From positions 62,001-126,000 of the forward strand of contig OZ257133.1 of the NCBI GenBank assembly GCA_965279135.1: DNA of 64,000 nt. The letters are read 5' to 3'. A model generated the notes under the pieces. The model ran no database searches. It worked only from the letters and a program-made list of their open reading frames with translations, and was not told the origin of the DNA. The stretch comes from Croceimicrobium sp965279135 (GTDB lineage: Bacteria; Bacteroidota; Bacteroidia; Flavobacteriales; Schleiferiaceae). Below, one piece after another: positions 1 through 9,237 of this stretch; the first letter of the stretch is position 1, and each line of letters opens with the position of its first letter. Both the position numbers and the translations under genes were made by a program.

Positions 1-1230
1 GCCAAGAGCTTTTATCCTCTTTTCTGAATCTGATTTTATCAAAAGGTAGTCTTCGGCCTCAACTTCTCCACGATGCAATAAATCTTTGGCCTTGATACTT
101 CTACGAATCAGGTCTTCTATACTCTTAGATATTCTCTCATGTTCAAGAGTATGTTTATGCTGAGTGGAAAGAAATTGCTCTTCAGCTATTTGTTCCAACA
201 CCTTGGTATAAACTGGTTTTGGGGATAGTGTTTGTAGGGAATCCAGGAAATACTGATTCAAATGATCCGCCCGGATGCGGTAATGGCAAGACGATCGGCA
301 GTGATAATAAAAGTAGCGTTTCGTATTTCCTCTGGAACCGCTACCAGTAAGCTTTTTATAGCACACAGGACAATGAATAAAGCCACGTAAAGGAAGACGA
401 TCTTTAGGTCTTTCCACATAGTAACGGTTCGACCGGTTTTGCAGTACTTTCTGTACTTTTTCAAATACTGACTTCTTTACAATTGCTTTGTGTTTTCCCT
501 TGGTGATGTATGCCTTCCTACGTTCAAAAGCAGGAACGGAAATTTTGCCACAATAAACGGGATTGCGCAGTAAATTATAAATGTGTTTGGAGCTGCATTG
601 CATTCCCCATTCTTGACTGAGTTTGTGGGCGTGGCTAACGGGAATATCCTTTTCTGCTAACAGTTCAAAAACTTTCCGAACCCATGTAGCCTCTGGTTCT
701 TTGGGAATAATGCATTTCTCCCCTTCGGGAGTTATGGCATTAATATATCCGTAAGGTGCACGTCTCACCCAACGCCCCTCCTCAAGTGCTTTATGCATGC
801 CCTGTTTCACGTTCAGCGCCCTTCTGGCATTCTCTACTTCCGAAACGGCCAGGTACATAGCCAGGACCATCAGGTTTTCGGGAACGGACAGATCAAGAGG
901 TTGATCAATAGCTTGAGGCTCAATCCCCCAATTCCTAAGCTTTCCGATCATAACAAAAGCATCCGTGATATTTCGGCTAAAACGGTCCCAACGGGTAAAT
1001 AGCAGACGATTAGGCCTTTCTTTTATTGATCGCTGCCAACGCTGGGTCATTTTAGACCAGGCTGGGCGATTAAAGTTTTTGGCCGAATGATCTTCAAAGA
1101 TGGTTTGTTGTATTTCAATTCCAAAGGAACGGCAATAGGCTACCAGGCGGTCTTCCTGGCTATGTTGGGAGTAGCCCCGGATGGCCTGCTCGTCTGTGCT
1201 AACCCGTATGTAGAGATCAGCGGTGGCCAC
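1..1230 (-). CDS. Large serine recombinase (resolvase/integrase family), 3' end outside window
   Basis: Site-specific DNA recombinase that would cut and rejoin DNA through a serine-DNA intermediate. The 410 visible codons stay open without a frameshift and run off the left edge. The N-terminal resolvase domain (about 1-150) carries RVSTDEQ with the probable nucleophile S11 and the WDRFSRN motif near residues 81-87. A 'Recombinase' domain follows (about 165-265), then a zinc ribbon with C287xxC290 and C311xxxC315, then a coiled-coil stretch. I placed the start at GTG 1230 because the frame has a stop shortly upstream and no ATG before RVSTDEQ. It is divergent from the ABC-3C-like operon. It fits an integrase or transposon-type recombinase of a mobile island; the C-terminus cannot be judged here. 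Confidence 0.9.
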   Translation of the reverse strand, partial: MATADLYIRVSTDEQAIRGYSQHSQEDRLVAYCRSFGIEIQQTIFEDHSAKNFNRPAWSKMTQRWQRSIKERPNRLLFTRWDRFSRNITDAFVMIGKLRNWGIEPQAIDQPLDLSVPENLMVLAMYLAVSEVENARRALNVKQGMHKALEEGRWVRRAPYGYINAITPEGEKCIIPKEPEATWVRKVFELLAEKDIPVSHAHKLSQEWGMQCSSKHIYNLLRNPVYCGKISVPAFERRKAYITKGKHKAIVKKSVFEKVQKVLQNRSNRYYVERPKDRLPLRGFIHCPVCYKKLTGSGSRGNTKRYFYYHCRSSCHYRIRADHLNQYFLDSLQTLSPKPVYTKVLEQIAEEQFLSTQHKHTLEHERISKSIEDLIRRSIKAKDLLHRGEVEAEDYLLIKSDSEKRIKALG

Positions 1231-1371
1231 AGAAATTCTATCAAAAGAGAACTTTAAAGTTAGTGATTATAGCGGCTACTTGCTTAATAAAGTTAGGTAA
1301 TCAGGTGCTGAGTTTAGAATGATACTGTAAAAGATGGGAGTGTTTTGTAGCCTAATTAAATACTCACAATT

Positions 1372-1383
1372 ATCATGTATGAT
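1372..1383. promoter_or_regulatory. Short inverted repeat in the divergent intergenic region
   Basis: ATCAT-GT-ATGAT forms a 5-bp inverted repeat in the 246-bp gap between the serine recombinase and the MBL gene. A TATATTTA sequence at 1422-1429, similar to the Bacteroidota -7 box TAnnTTTG, lies about 48 nt before the MBL start. This could be an operator, but so short a repeat may be chance in AT-rich DNA. Confidence 0.2.
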
Positions 1384-1476
1384 CGACAAAACATATCTAT
1401 TTTAAGATAAAAAACCATTTATATATTTACACATTCCTTGGTTTGAGATTTGATACATAATTCGAATACGTCATCT

Positions 1477-2520
1477 ATGAAAATCAACGTCCTAAAAGCA
1501 TTCAACGGTGATTCAATTATGATTTCCTTTAAAGACAGTACTAGAACTATGCGAAACATACTCATTGACGGAGGCATTTCTAAAACATATACGCGGCATC
1601 TGAAAAAGGAATTGAACGCTCTTGTTACCAGAGGGGAAAGCTTAGACCTTCTGATAATTACCCATATAGATGATGATCACATTGGAGGAATAATTAAGCT
1701 ATATGAAGATGTGAATCTTGACAGGGGTTTTATTAAACACGTATGGTTTAACTCAGGGAATCTTTTGTCAGATTTCTTCAAATCGGAAAGGGATATAAAA
1801 AGGGAAGTTTCTATCATTCCCAGTGATCAAGCTGAAGCGAGTGTTGGACAGGGAATGACATTGGAAAATTTACTTCTTAAGGAAGCGAATTGGTTACAAA
1901 AGATAGTATTTACCGGATATGGCCCAGTTGATTTTTATGGGTCTACCATCACCATATTATCGCCAAATGAGGCTGGCTTAAAAAGGCTCAATTCTAATTG
2001 GCAAACTGAAAAAGACAAAATAACCGAGGCTTCTGCTGATCATGATGATTTTGATATTCTTATTTCTGAATTAGTTCAAACCAAATTTAAAGAGGATAGA
2101 GCGGTTCCTAACGGGAGTTCCATAGCTTTTATGATTGAGCATGAGGGAAAGAGGGCACTCCTTTTAGGAGATTCTCATCCCTCAGTTATAGAAAACAGTT
2201 TGCGAGATCTTGGTTTTTCAAGTGAGAATAGGCTGAATGTTGATTTGGTAAAGGTTTCTCACCATTCTAGCAAGAAGAACACCAGCCCAGGCTTACTCGA
2301 ACTTATAGAGAGTAAGCAGTTTGTTATCTCTACTGATGGAACTAAGCATGGATTACCAGATAAGCAGGCCATGGCAAGAATTATTACAAGTAATCCAGGT
2401 TGCACGTTACACTTCAACTATGATGGCTTTTATCAGCAGGTGTTTACTGAGTCGGATCACAAAGAATATCAATTCAAAGTGAACTCTTTGACTCAAGCTG
2501 GCTCCACCATTACACTTTAG
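1477..2520 (+). CDS. MBL-fold metallo-hydrolase, first gene of ABC-3C-like defence operon
   Basis: Metallo-beta-lactamase-fold hydrolase of the ComEC/Rec2-like branch, 347 aa, predicted soluble because no signal peptide or membrane segment is visible. The metal-binding core is THIDDDHIGG, a variant of HxHxDH. The later ligands are probably LLLGDSH and the KVSHHSS motif. I chose ATG 1477 (MKINVLKAF) over an in-frame TTG 27 nt upstream because the protein then begins directly with the first beta strand. The stop is one base before the protease gene. MBL proteins are frequent nuclease or hydrolase partners in bacterial conflict systems, for example AVAST type I. The substrate here (nucleic acid or a small molecule) is unknown. 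Confidence 0.8.
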   Translation: MKINVLKAFNGDSIMISFKDSTRTMRNILIDGGISKTYTRHLKKELNALVTRGESLDLLIITHIDDDHIGGIIKLYEDVNLDRGFIKHVWFNSGNLLSDFFKSERDIKREVSIIPSDQAEASVGQGMTLENLLLKEANWLQKIVFTGYGPVDFYGSTITILSPNEAGLKRLNSNWQTEKDKITEASADHDDFDILISELVQTKFKEDRAVPNGSSIAFMIEHEGKRALLLGDSHPSVIENSLRDLGFSSENRLNVDLVKVSHHSSKKNTSPGLLELIESKQFVISTDGTKHGLPDKQAMARIITSNPGCTLHFNYDGFYQQVFTESDHKEYQFKVNSLTQAGSTITL

Positions 2521-2521
2521 T

Positions 2522-3826
2522 ATGCCGACACTTGAAGAAAAACTGAATCATTGTGCTGTTCGTGTAAACGAAGGAAGTGGCTGTGTATATCAGCCTGGAA
2601 ACACCAATAAGTACTCTTATATTTTAACCGTCAAGCATAATATCAAATCGGATAAACCCGAGGATATTAGGGTTTTCAGAGGCTCAGATCAAACCGAGAG
2701 GATTAAGGTTAAGCAAGTAATTATTCATGAGAGTGAGGATATAGCTGTTCTAACTGTGGATTACCAAGGAGATCCTGGATTTCACCTATCTACGGGCCAA
2801 GCTACCTTAGATGAACAACTTAGAATATTTGGATACCCTAAGTATCTGAATGATCCTGTTGAACCAATTCCTACTGACATAGCATGCAAGAAGGGTTTAG
2901 AAAAAGCTCCTGATGTTTCTTTTGAATTAATCAGCGAGCAACCACTAGCCTCATATAACAAGCCTGCTATTGCCAATGTTGTTGGGTTTTCTGGAAGTGG
3001 GATATTTAAATATGAAGGAGATGAAATCATCTTGAAGGGCATTTTCCCAAAGCTCAATGACCCGGAGGCAGCCCATAATAAAGTGGTTGGTTATCACATC
3101 TCCATTTTTAACGAACTGCTGATAGTTAATTCGCTACCTGAGTTAATTCCAGCACACCTCATTAGCTTTGAATTCTTAAAGGATAAGGCTTTCGAATTGA
3201 GTTTAGATAAATTTCAAAAAGAAAACTTAGGTACGGTGTTGAGCTTCTTAAGGTTAAAGGCCAAAGAAATTGTGGATAGTGATCTAACCCCCACCAGTAT
3301 TAAGGACAAATTCAACAAGAGCCTCTTGATTGATGAAGACGATGTGGATAACCTTTCGGACATACAGGTTTGGCAAGCTTGGTTAGAACTCTTAACCGTG
3401 TTAAATATTGCAAGAAAGGAAAAGTGTTCGCTGGAAAACATAGAGAAGGATTTTGACTTGTATAGATTGAAGTATTTGTCCACTACTGACGATTGGACAG
3501 AACACTTTCATTCGATTCAATATGCTGATTACAAAGGATTGAAAACCGGAAAGGGGAAAGTGTTTGTGAAGACTTTTGGGGATTCTTCGGAAACGGGGAG
3601 GTTGGATTTACCAGAGCACATGGTAGTTGATATTGCTCGTGAATTTGATTTTGAGCTTTTGAAAACAGATTCAGGTTCTCACCCATTTAAAGACTTCAAA
3701 TTTTATCATATCGACTATCTAAAGAAGAAATGTATTAGGGATAATGAAGAGTCTTTAACAGGATTGACGGAACAAGAAGAGATATTAAACGCACTTAAAG
3801 ATGAGTACTCAAAGCTTTTCGGCTGA
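2522..3826 (+). CDS. Trypsin-like serine protease with C-terminal ABC-3C-type domain
   Basis: 434-aa cytoplasmic protein without a signal peptide. Residues 1-185 form a trypsin-like fold. The likely triad is H39 in ILTVKHN, D73 in SEDIAVL and S157 in GFSGSG, which replaces the usual GDSGGP. Residues about 205-434 are a mainly helical domain I do not recognise by name; its place fits the C-terminal domain that links effectors to the ABC ATPase in ABC-three-component systems. The gene begins one base after the MBL stop and overlaps the next gene by 26 nt, so translation is probably coupled. By inference it is the effector, unleashed when the ATPase senses invading DNA. Its protein target is unknown. 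Confidence 0.75.
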   Translation: MPTLEEKLNHCAVRVNEGSGCVYQPGNTNKYSYILTVKHNIKSDKPEDIRVFRGSDQTERIKVKQVIIHESEDIAVLTVDYQGDPGFHLSTGQATLDEQLRIFGYPKYLNDPVEPIPTDIACKKGLEKAPDVSFELISEQPLASYNKPAIANVVGFSGSGIFKYEGDEIILKGIFPKLNDPEAAHNKVVGYHISIFNELLIVNSLPELIPAHLISFEFLKDKAFELSLDKFQKENLGTVLSFLRLKAKEIVDSDLTPTSIKDKFNKSLLIDEDDVDNLSDIQVWQAWLELLTVLNIARKEKCSLENIEKDFDLYRLKYLSTTDDWTEHFHSIQYADYKGLKTGKGKVFVKTFGDSSETGRLDLPEHMVVDIAREFDFELLKTDSGSHPFKDFKFYHIDYLKKKCIRDNEESLTGLTEQEEILNALKDEYSKLFG

Positions 3827-4340
3827 AATCGAAGGGTTTCTCCAGACAACAAGTGAGAAGTATGTAAACCTTGAGATCAGCCTCAAAATGGTTGAGCTTG
3901 AAGGAAATCCTATTTATGTCTTTTTCATTAAGTCTAGTGCAGATGGACTCAAGTCATCCTGGGCTAAAATCAATTCATGGATCGGGGGTAATTTTCAACC
4001 ATTATTAGCATCTGAATTTCAAAGATGGAACGTCTATATCTTTTTTATGGTCTCTGATAAAGTGGATAGCGCTTTGAAGCATCAGATTGAAAACAACACT
4101 TTGGCATGCCGTAAGCTGGTTATTGAAGGAGAAAATTCTTTTGAGAACATCGTTGAAGATCATATTACTAATGCCAGCCTCAAAATAGATTTATCGGCAA
4201 GAAATAAGGCGAGTTTAGAGTTAAACAGGAATCCTGATTTGGATACACTCCTATCAAATACCTCTATCAGGGGGAAGAAAAACAAGCAGAATGCCAAAGC
4301 CGTTTTCGATTCGTTATATCAATCCATAAAATCAAAGTAA
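3801..4340 (+). CDS. Putative middle component of ABC-3C-like system
   Basis: 179-aa soluble protein with alternating strands and helices and no catalytic motif I recognise. It starts inside the protease gene (26-nt overlap), and its TAA is followed immediately by the ATG of the SMC-like ATPase. In ABC-three-component systems a small 'middle component' sits exactly between the effector and the ABC ATPase, so I assign that role from position and size rather than from a sequence signature. A notable stretch is the hydrophobic strand pair near residues 30-75, followed by a basic C-terminal tail (GKKNKQN). Confidence in its being a real gene is high; the role is inferred. Confidence 0.7.
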   Translation: MSTQSFSAEIEGFLQTTSEKYVNLEISLKMVELEGNPIYVFFIKSSADGLKSSWAKINSWIGGNFQPLLASEFQRWNVYIFFMVSDKVDSALKHQIENNTLACRKLVIEGENSFENIVEDHITNASLKIDLSARNKASLELNRNPDLDTLLSNTSIRGKKNKQNAKAVFDSLYQSIKSK

Positions 4341-7300
4341 ATGAAAATAAAAAAGGTTGAAATATCAGCTTTCAGAATTTACAATGATCCCAAAGATGGA
4401 ACATTTGACTTTATGCTCGAGACTGGGTTACCTGCCAATTTTGTATCCATTTATGCTCCCAACGGATTTGGAAAAACTTCATTTTATGATGCTGTGGAGT
4501 GGGGAATAACCAACCATGTTAGTCGATTTGAGATAAGAGGGAAAGAAAATGAGAATCTCAATAAGTCACAGAATTCACTGGTTAAAAGGCCTTTGATCAG
4601 GAATAATGGAGCTGATAATCGATTGAAAACAAGTGTTCATATCAACACAACGCTGGATGACTACGAGAGGGTTTGGAAGCGACATGGAAAAAACCAGTAC
4701 GACATAGATTTTACAAACCCCAATAAAGTAGAGAATCGTGACTTTCAATCGGTCATATTATCCCAGGAATGGATATCTTCTTTCTTGACTGAAGTGAAAG
4801 GTGACGAAAGGTTCAGTAAGTTCATGAAACTCCCTGACCTCAATAAAGTCTATGCTTACTACAATAATATATTAGGGCTAAGAGGAGAGCTGGAATCAAG
4901 AAAAAGTGGTCACAAAACTAAAATCGCTCAACTTGAGTCTGACTTGACCGAGTTTACCGATCCTAAGCTATTAGAGAGAACTAACGAGCAAATTGGCAAG
5001 ATTAATAAGGAGTTTGACCATAGCCTGGCTCCAATTAAGATAGAAACAAGCGATCAGGAACTCCTGGAATTAAAGAATCAAATGATTTCTCTAAAGCCTA
5101 CAGCGGCTAAGCTGAAACAGCTAGAGGAAGAACTTGAGAATGTAGTAAAAGTTATAAATGGTGGCAGTGATCTTTACAGTCTCAAGCAATATTTTAAGAA
5201 TAAAGAAAGGGGTAAGCAGACAAAAAAAGAACTGGAAGCCCTCGAAAACATCCTTGGGCAATTTGACACACTGAGCCGAAAAAAAACAGAATTTTCCAGT
5301 GTATCAGAACAAGTTAGGGATGTCAAGGCCGAATTGAAAGAGGCTAAAGAAATAGAGTCTCAATTTGAGAAGTACTCAGAAGCAGTAGAGAGTATTGCGG
5401 CAAAAGAAAAGGAGATAGAGGTATTAAATGACAAAGAAAAGAGCTTAAAAACTGACATCTCCAAAGTGAAACGGGAGGTATTAAATCAGAACGCAGAGTT
5501 AGAATCCCTAATTAAGAAGATAGCTGAGGAAGAAGAAACCTTACTGAAAATTCCCCAATTAGATAAGAAGTTGAATAAGGCTATTGAGCTAAAGGCGAAA
5601 ATTTCAGATGAGAATGCACGTATTCAAAATGCAAATAAGCTCGAGAATATCAACCTGAATCAGACTGCTGAAAGGCTGTCGGAGATAAATGCAGCTGTTA
5701 AAGGACTTAAGAAGGGGAAAATTCCGCTATCTCCTCCGCTGGAGCTTCCGGGGCTCTCTTCTGAGTTAGAAAAAATAAGGTCAAACTTTGAAGAATTGGA
5801 GGCAAAGGATGCCTCTTTTCAAAGACTAGAGGTTGAAATACAAAAGCAGGAAGAATTAAACTCATCGCTAGAGGAATTTATCAGACAAGGTCTCGAAATA
5901 GCAAATGAAACCCAAACCTCCAATTGTCCTTTATGTGAACATGATTATGGATCCTTTCAGGAGTTAGCCAAAAAGATCGCACGTAACAAGGCACTGAGTC
6001 AGAGACTCCAGGAACTACTGCTCAGTCAAGCCAACTTGGAAAAGGAAAGAAGTGCTTTATTGAAAACAATTGAGAGGGATACCGCAACGGCTGTAAACGA
6101 ATTTGACAGTTTAGTTTACACCGTGAAGCAAGAGGAAAAAACCTTATTGGAAAAGATAAATACCCTAAAACAAGAGGAAAAAGGTAAGGGTGCCGAACTG
6201 AAAAGAATAGATAAGGAAATTGTTGAAACCAAAGCAGTTTTCAGAGGCCAGGATGCTGATAATTTTAAGAAGCTTTTACAAGACGAGTTGGACGAGCTAT
6301 TAATCAAGAGAGAGGGAAAAACACAGGAGTTGGACAAGGCTAAGGCCGAGTTGTCTCGATTAGAAAAGGAATTGGAAATAACTCAGTCGCAAATCAAGCT
6401 ATTAAATCAGGAAATTGAGTCACAAAAGAAAGATACCATATACACAAAGGTTCAGGCTTGGATTGAAAACAAACTCGTTGGATTAGATGATGAAAAACAA
6501 GAAATCAGCACGTTCCTGAACGAGTTAGATTCAAAAATCAAAACTTTAACCGAACAAGAAGATCGTTTAAAGCAGGATATTGAAAACTTAAACAAGTCTC
6601 TGCAGTCATACTCCTCTGAAAGCACTAAGACAAAGGTTGAAGAGTTGCGGATAGAGATCGAGTCCATTCAAAAGAACCTGGATACTTATTCATTTCATCT
6701 CAAGAATATCCAAGTTAACAGTGAAGAGCTATCTCAAGCTGAGGTTGAAAAACGGTTGAATACTAAAAACGATAATATACGATCTCATTATGAACAACTC
6801 CATTTGCTCCAAAAGGAGTTAGAACTACTGTCCGGCTATGTTGAGAATATTGAGGGATTTTTGAAGTCTGAGAGAATAAAATCTAGAATAAAAGATCAGA
6901 AGAAAGAGCTGACTTTTCTCAGCAAAGAAATTGAACCTAAACTGAGCAAGGAAAAGGATAAGGTTGTTCACTTTTTAGAAAGCCGGATTCAAGACTTCTT
7001 TCAAACAGAGCTGATTAATCAGATCTATAACAAAATTGATCCGCATCCCGAATATAAGAGGGTTAGCTTCGTGCCTAATTTTGATACTGATGAACCAAGG
7101 CTTGATGTTTTTGTAACAGATGAAGATGGACAAGAGAAGTTAATACCGAATCTATATTTTAGTACTGCGCAGATCAACGTCCTGAGCTTGAGTATATTCT
7201 TGGCTACCGCTCTGACTTCGGAAGACTACGATTGTATTTTCATAGACGACCCTGTGCAGTCAATGGATAGTATTAATGTGCTGTCAACCATTGACTTATT

Positions 7301-7490
7301 GAGAAGTCTCTGTACTCAGTACGATAAACAAATCATTCTTTCTACTCATGATGAAAACTTTCACCGGCTTCTCAAGAAAAAGATTCCTTCCGGTTTGTTT
7401 AAATCGAAGTTTTTAGAGCTGGAAGCGTTTGGGAAGGTAAAAGCCTCTAAAGATTTCGGAAGCCTGGGAAAACAAGTGGCCAGAGCCTGA
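4341..7490 (+). CDS. SMC/Rad50-like ABC ATPase with zinc hook
   Basis: 1049-aa ABC-class ATPase. The Walker A is APNGFGKTS (residues 39-47). Long coiled coils span about 180-900, interrupted by a zinc-hook-like CPLC (C529 and C532). The Walker B is FIDDPVQSMD (D969, D970), with a switch histidine in LSTHDENF. This is the Rad50/SMC layout: head, coiled coil, hook, coiled coil, head. Such proteins dimerise through the hook and bind DNA ends or loops. The ATG directly follows the TAA of the middle component, so all four genes look like one operon. I infer it is the sensor and motor of the system. The gene ends 4 nt from the convergent patatin gene, leaving no room for a separate terminator. Confidence 0.88.
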   Translation: MKIKKVEISAFRIYNDPKDGTFDFMLETGLPANFVSIYAPNGFGKTSFYDAVEWGITNHVSRFEIRGKENENLNKSQNSLVKRPLIRNNGADNRLKTSVHINTTLDDYERVWKRHGKNQYDIDFTNPNKVENRDFQSVILSQEWISSFLTEVKGDERFSKFMKLPDLNKVYAYYNNILGLRGELESRKSGHKTKIAQLESDLTEFTDPKLLERTNEQIGKINKEFDHSLAPIKIETSDQELLELKNQMISLKPTAAKLKQLEEELENVVKVINGGSDLYSLKQYFKNKERGKQTKKELEALENILGQFDTLSRKKTEFSSVSEQVRDVKAELKEAKEIESQFEKYSEAVESIAAKEKEIEVLNDKEKSLKTDISKVKREVLNQNAELESLIKKIAEEEETLLKIPQLDKKLNKAIELKAKISDENARIQNANKLENINLNQTAERLSEINAAVKGLKKGKIPLSPPLELPGLSSELEKIRSNFEELEAKDASFQRLEVEIQKQEELNSSLEEFIRQGLEIANETQTSNCPLCEHDYGSFQELAKKIARNKALSQRLQELLLSQANLEKERSALLKTIERDTATAVNEFDSLVYTVKQEEKTLLEKINTLKQEEKGKGAELKRIDKEIVETKAVFRGQDADNFKKLLQDELDELLIKREGKTQELDKAKAELSRLEKELEITQSQIKLLNQEIESQKKDTIYTKVQAWIENKLVGLDDEKQEISTFLNELDSKIKTLTEQEDRLKQDIENLNKSLQSYSSESTKTKVEELRIEIESIQKNLDTYSFHLKNIQVNSEELSQAEVEKRLNTKNDNIRSHYEQLHLLQKELELLSGYVENIEGFLKSERIKSRIKDQKKELTFLSKEIEPKLSKEKDKVVHFLESRIQDFFQTELINQIYNKIDPHPEYKRVSFVPNFDTDEPRLDVFVTDEDGQEKLIPNLYFSTAQINVLSLSIFLATALTSEDYDCIFIDDPVQSMDSINVLSTIDLLRSLCTQYDKQIILSTHDENFHRLLKKKIPSGLFKSKFLELEAFGKVKASKDFGSLGKQVARA

Positions 7491-7494
7491 TTCT

Positions 7495-9150
7495 TCAGAT
7501 TAGCCAAAATGGATCACTGTTAAACGCTTTCCAGTCTTTTTCAAGCGCAGCCTTCAAGGTTAATATATCTTGTGTTTGATATTCTTTTGGAAGTTTCAGT
7601 ATGTAATCCAACAGGTTGTAGCAGGTGGTAAATTGTCCGCAGGCTACTAGGTTTTTTAGCCTGTCCAGTTTCCGGTCATTTTCATCAAACCAAAGGGTGG
7701 TACCGGTATCGGTAGCAATTTGGGCAGCATTGAATATCTTTTCACTGGGTTTGGGTAAAATTGCCTCTTCCGCTTTTTTCATATTCTTGGTGCGCTCGTC
7801 TGATTTAGAGCGCAGGAATTCATCCCGGGTCAATTCGTAGATCAATGAAGTGATGCGTCTATTCTCCAACTCATCTGTAGAATAGAAAAGGTTGTAGTTG
7901 AGCCTGCGCACTTGTTTTAGGAAGACTTCGTTGACCATCTTTACCCCAGAGCTTAATCGTTCTTTGACGATGCGGCTGAGCAGGCTAAACCGCAAGCGGC
8001 TGAAGTAGCCAAGTTTGCCGCGTAAAAACGAAGGCAACAAGCGTTCATGCAACAAGTCAAAAAGCCAGGTTGCTCCTTTTATAGACAAACGGCCAAGCAA
8101 CCATAAACCAAACCCAGCTAAAGCCAAGAATCCGGTTAACCCAGCTAAGAAGATAAGCAGTGTAGACTGTCCTTGATCGATATTGGCTTTAAGACCAAAC
8201 CACAATAGCAGAAGGGTTGAAGCCGTAAAGAGAATGAACACTATTAAGAGCCTGTTTCGTGTACTCCATTTTCTCCAAAGACTAAAAAAGGAACCGTTGC
8301 CTTTGCCCGGTGTAGTATACGACATTTCCCAGGGTTCCATTTTATAGGAGGCTACATCACAAACCATGATCAGGTCAAATTGCCGCTTGTCTTTTTCTCT
8401 TCTCTTATCGGCATTCATAATGCTGCCGATTCCCTGGTTGTCTACTATGCCGCCATCCATCAGGCCAACACCCGTACGCATATAGTCCAAAGACTTCAAT
8501 TCTTTGTAATCGGGGTTGTCATGGTCTGCAAAAAAATCGTCAGGCATGATCATCGGTTCAAATACCAAGGGAAAACAGGAAGATGCCGCCATTGCATCAG
8601 CCAACTTGAATGTGCCTCTTAAGTTGTCCAGTTCATTTGATTTCAAGCGGTAGTTACCAAAATCACCCTTGGGTGTCTGAAACCGGAATGCGAGGCCAAA
8701 AGAAAAGTCCGTTGAGTTGAAACAAATATCTTTAAGGTGGGCATGTTGATACAGATCTGACATCTTAGCATCGGTAACCATTTCATGATAACACAGGGCA
8801 AATGCATTGATCAGCGACCTGCGTTTTGAAGTGTTTTTCCATCGCTTGTCCGATTGAAGGTTTTTAAGCGCTTTATCCAATAGCTTATCTTCTGCCAGCC
8901 ATTGCCAAAAATCCTGATAGAATTGCTGGAAACTCTTTCCTTTGCTCGTGTCGGCTGCATAAGCGGCTCCTACCAAGGTTCCCCCACTTACCGTACTGAG
9001 TCCTTCTACGCGCAAAAGCAAAGGCTCACCTTTAAACATGATTTTGTTAAAGTAGCTTAAAGTGCCCAGATTAAATGCAGCCGCACGGTACCCGCCCCCG
9101 CTAAAACAAAGTGCAATTCTATTTAATGGATTTAGCGCAGATGCTTCCAT
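7495..9150 (-). CDS. Patatin-like phospholipase with internal membrane segments
   Basis: 551-aa acyl hydrolase. The oxyanion-hole motif is SGGGYRAA (17-24), the nucleophile is S55 in TVSGGT, and the catalytic Asp is D231 in LMDGG; together they give the Ser-Asp dyad of the patatin family. Two hydrophobic helices at about 302-322 and 332-355 should anchor it in the inner membrane, and a charged C-terminal domain follows. The expected activity is hydrolysis of membrane phospholipids. It lies 87 nt downstream of jetD on the same strand and may be cotranscribed with Wadjet. Patatin phospholipases are known membrane-damaging effectors in other anti-phage systems such as CBASS. A link to Wadjet is inferred only from position. 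Confidence 0.85.
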   Translation of the reverse strand: MEASALNPLNRIALCFSGGGYRAAAFNLGTLSYFNKIMFKGEPLLLRVEGLSTVSGGTLVGAAYAADTSKGKSFQQFYQDFWQWLAEDKLLDKALKNLQSDKRWKNTSKRRSLINAFALCYHEMVTDAKMSDLYQHAHLKDICFNSTDFSFGLAFRFQTPKGDFGNYRLKSNELDNLRGTFKLADAMAASSCFPLVFEPMIMPDDFFADHDNPDYKELKSLDYMRTGVGLMDGGIVDNQGIGSIMNADKRREKDKRQFDLIMVCDVASYKMEPWEMSYTTPGKGNGSFFSLWRKWSTRNRLLIVFILFTASTLLLLWFGLKANIDQGQSTLLIFLAGLTGFLALAGFGLWLLGRLSIKGATWLFDLLHERLLPSFLRGKLGYFSRLRFSLLSRIVKERLSSGVKMVNEVFLKQVRRLNYNLFYSTDELENRRITSLIYELTRDEFLRSKSDERTKNMKKAEEAILPKPSEKIFNAAQIATDTGTTLWFDENDRKLDRLKNLVACGQFTTCYNLLDYILKLPKEYQTQDILTLKAALEKDWKAFNSDPFWLI

Positions 9151-9237
9151 ATTTTATTAACCGAATTTAATCAAAGCAGACCAGTAAATGTCTGAAGATT
9201 TATGCCGGGTAATTATAGCCATATTACAGATCAACAC

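Noticed and set aside
258..464. 68-aa minus-strand ORF within the serine recombinase
   Set aside because: It is another frame of the recombinase, whose own frame is open across the whole stretch.
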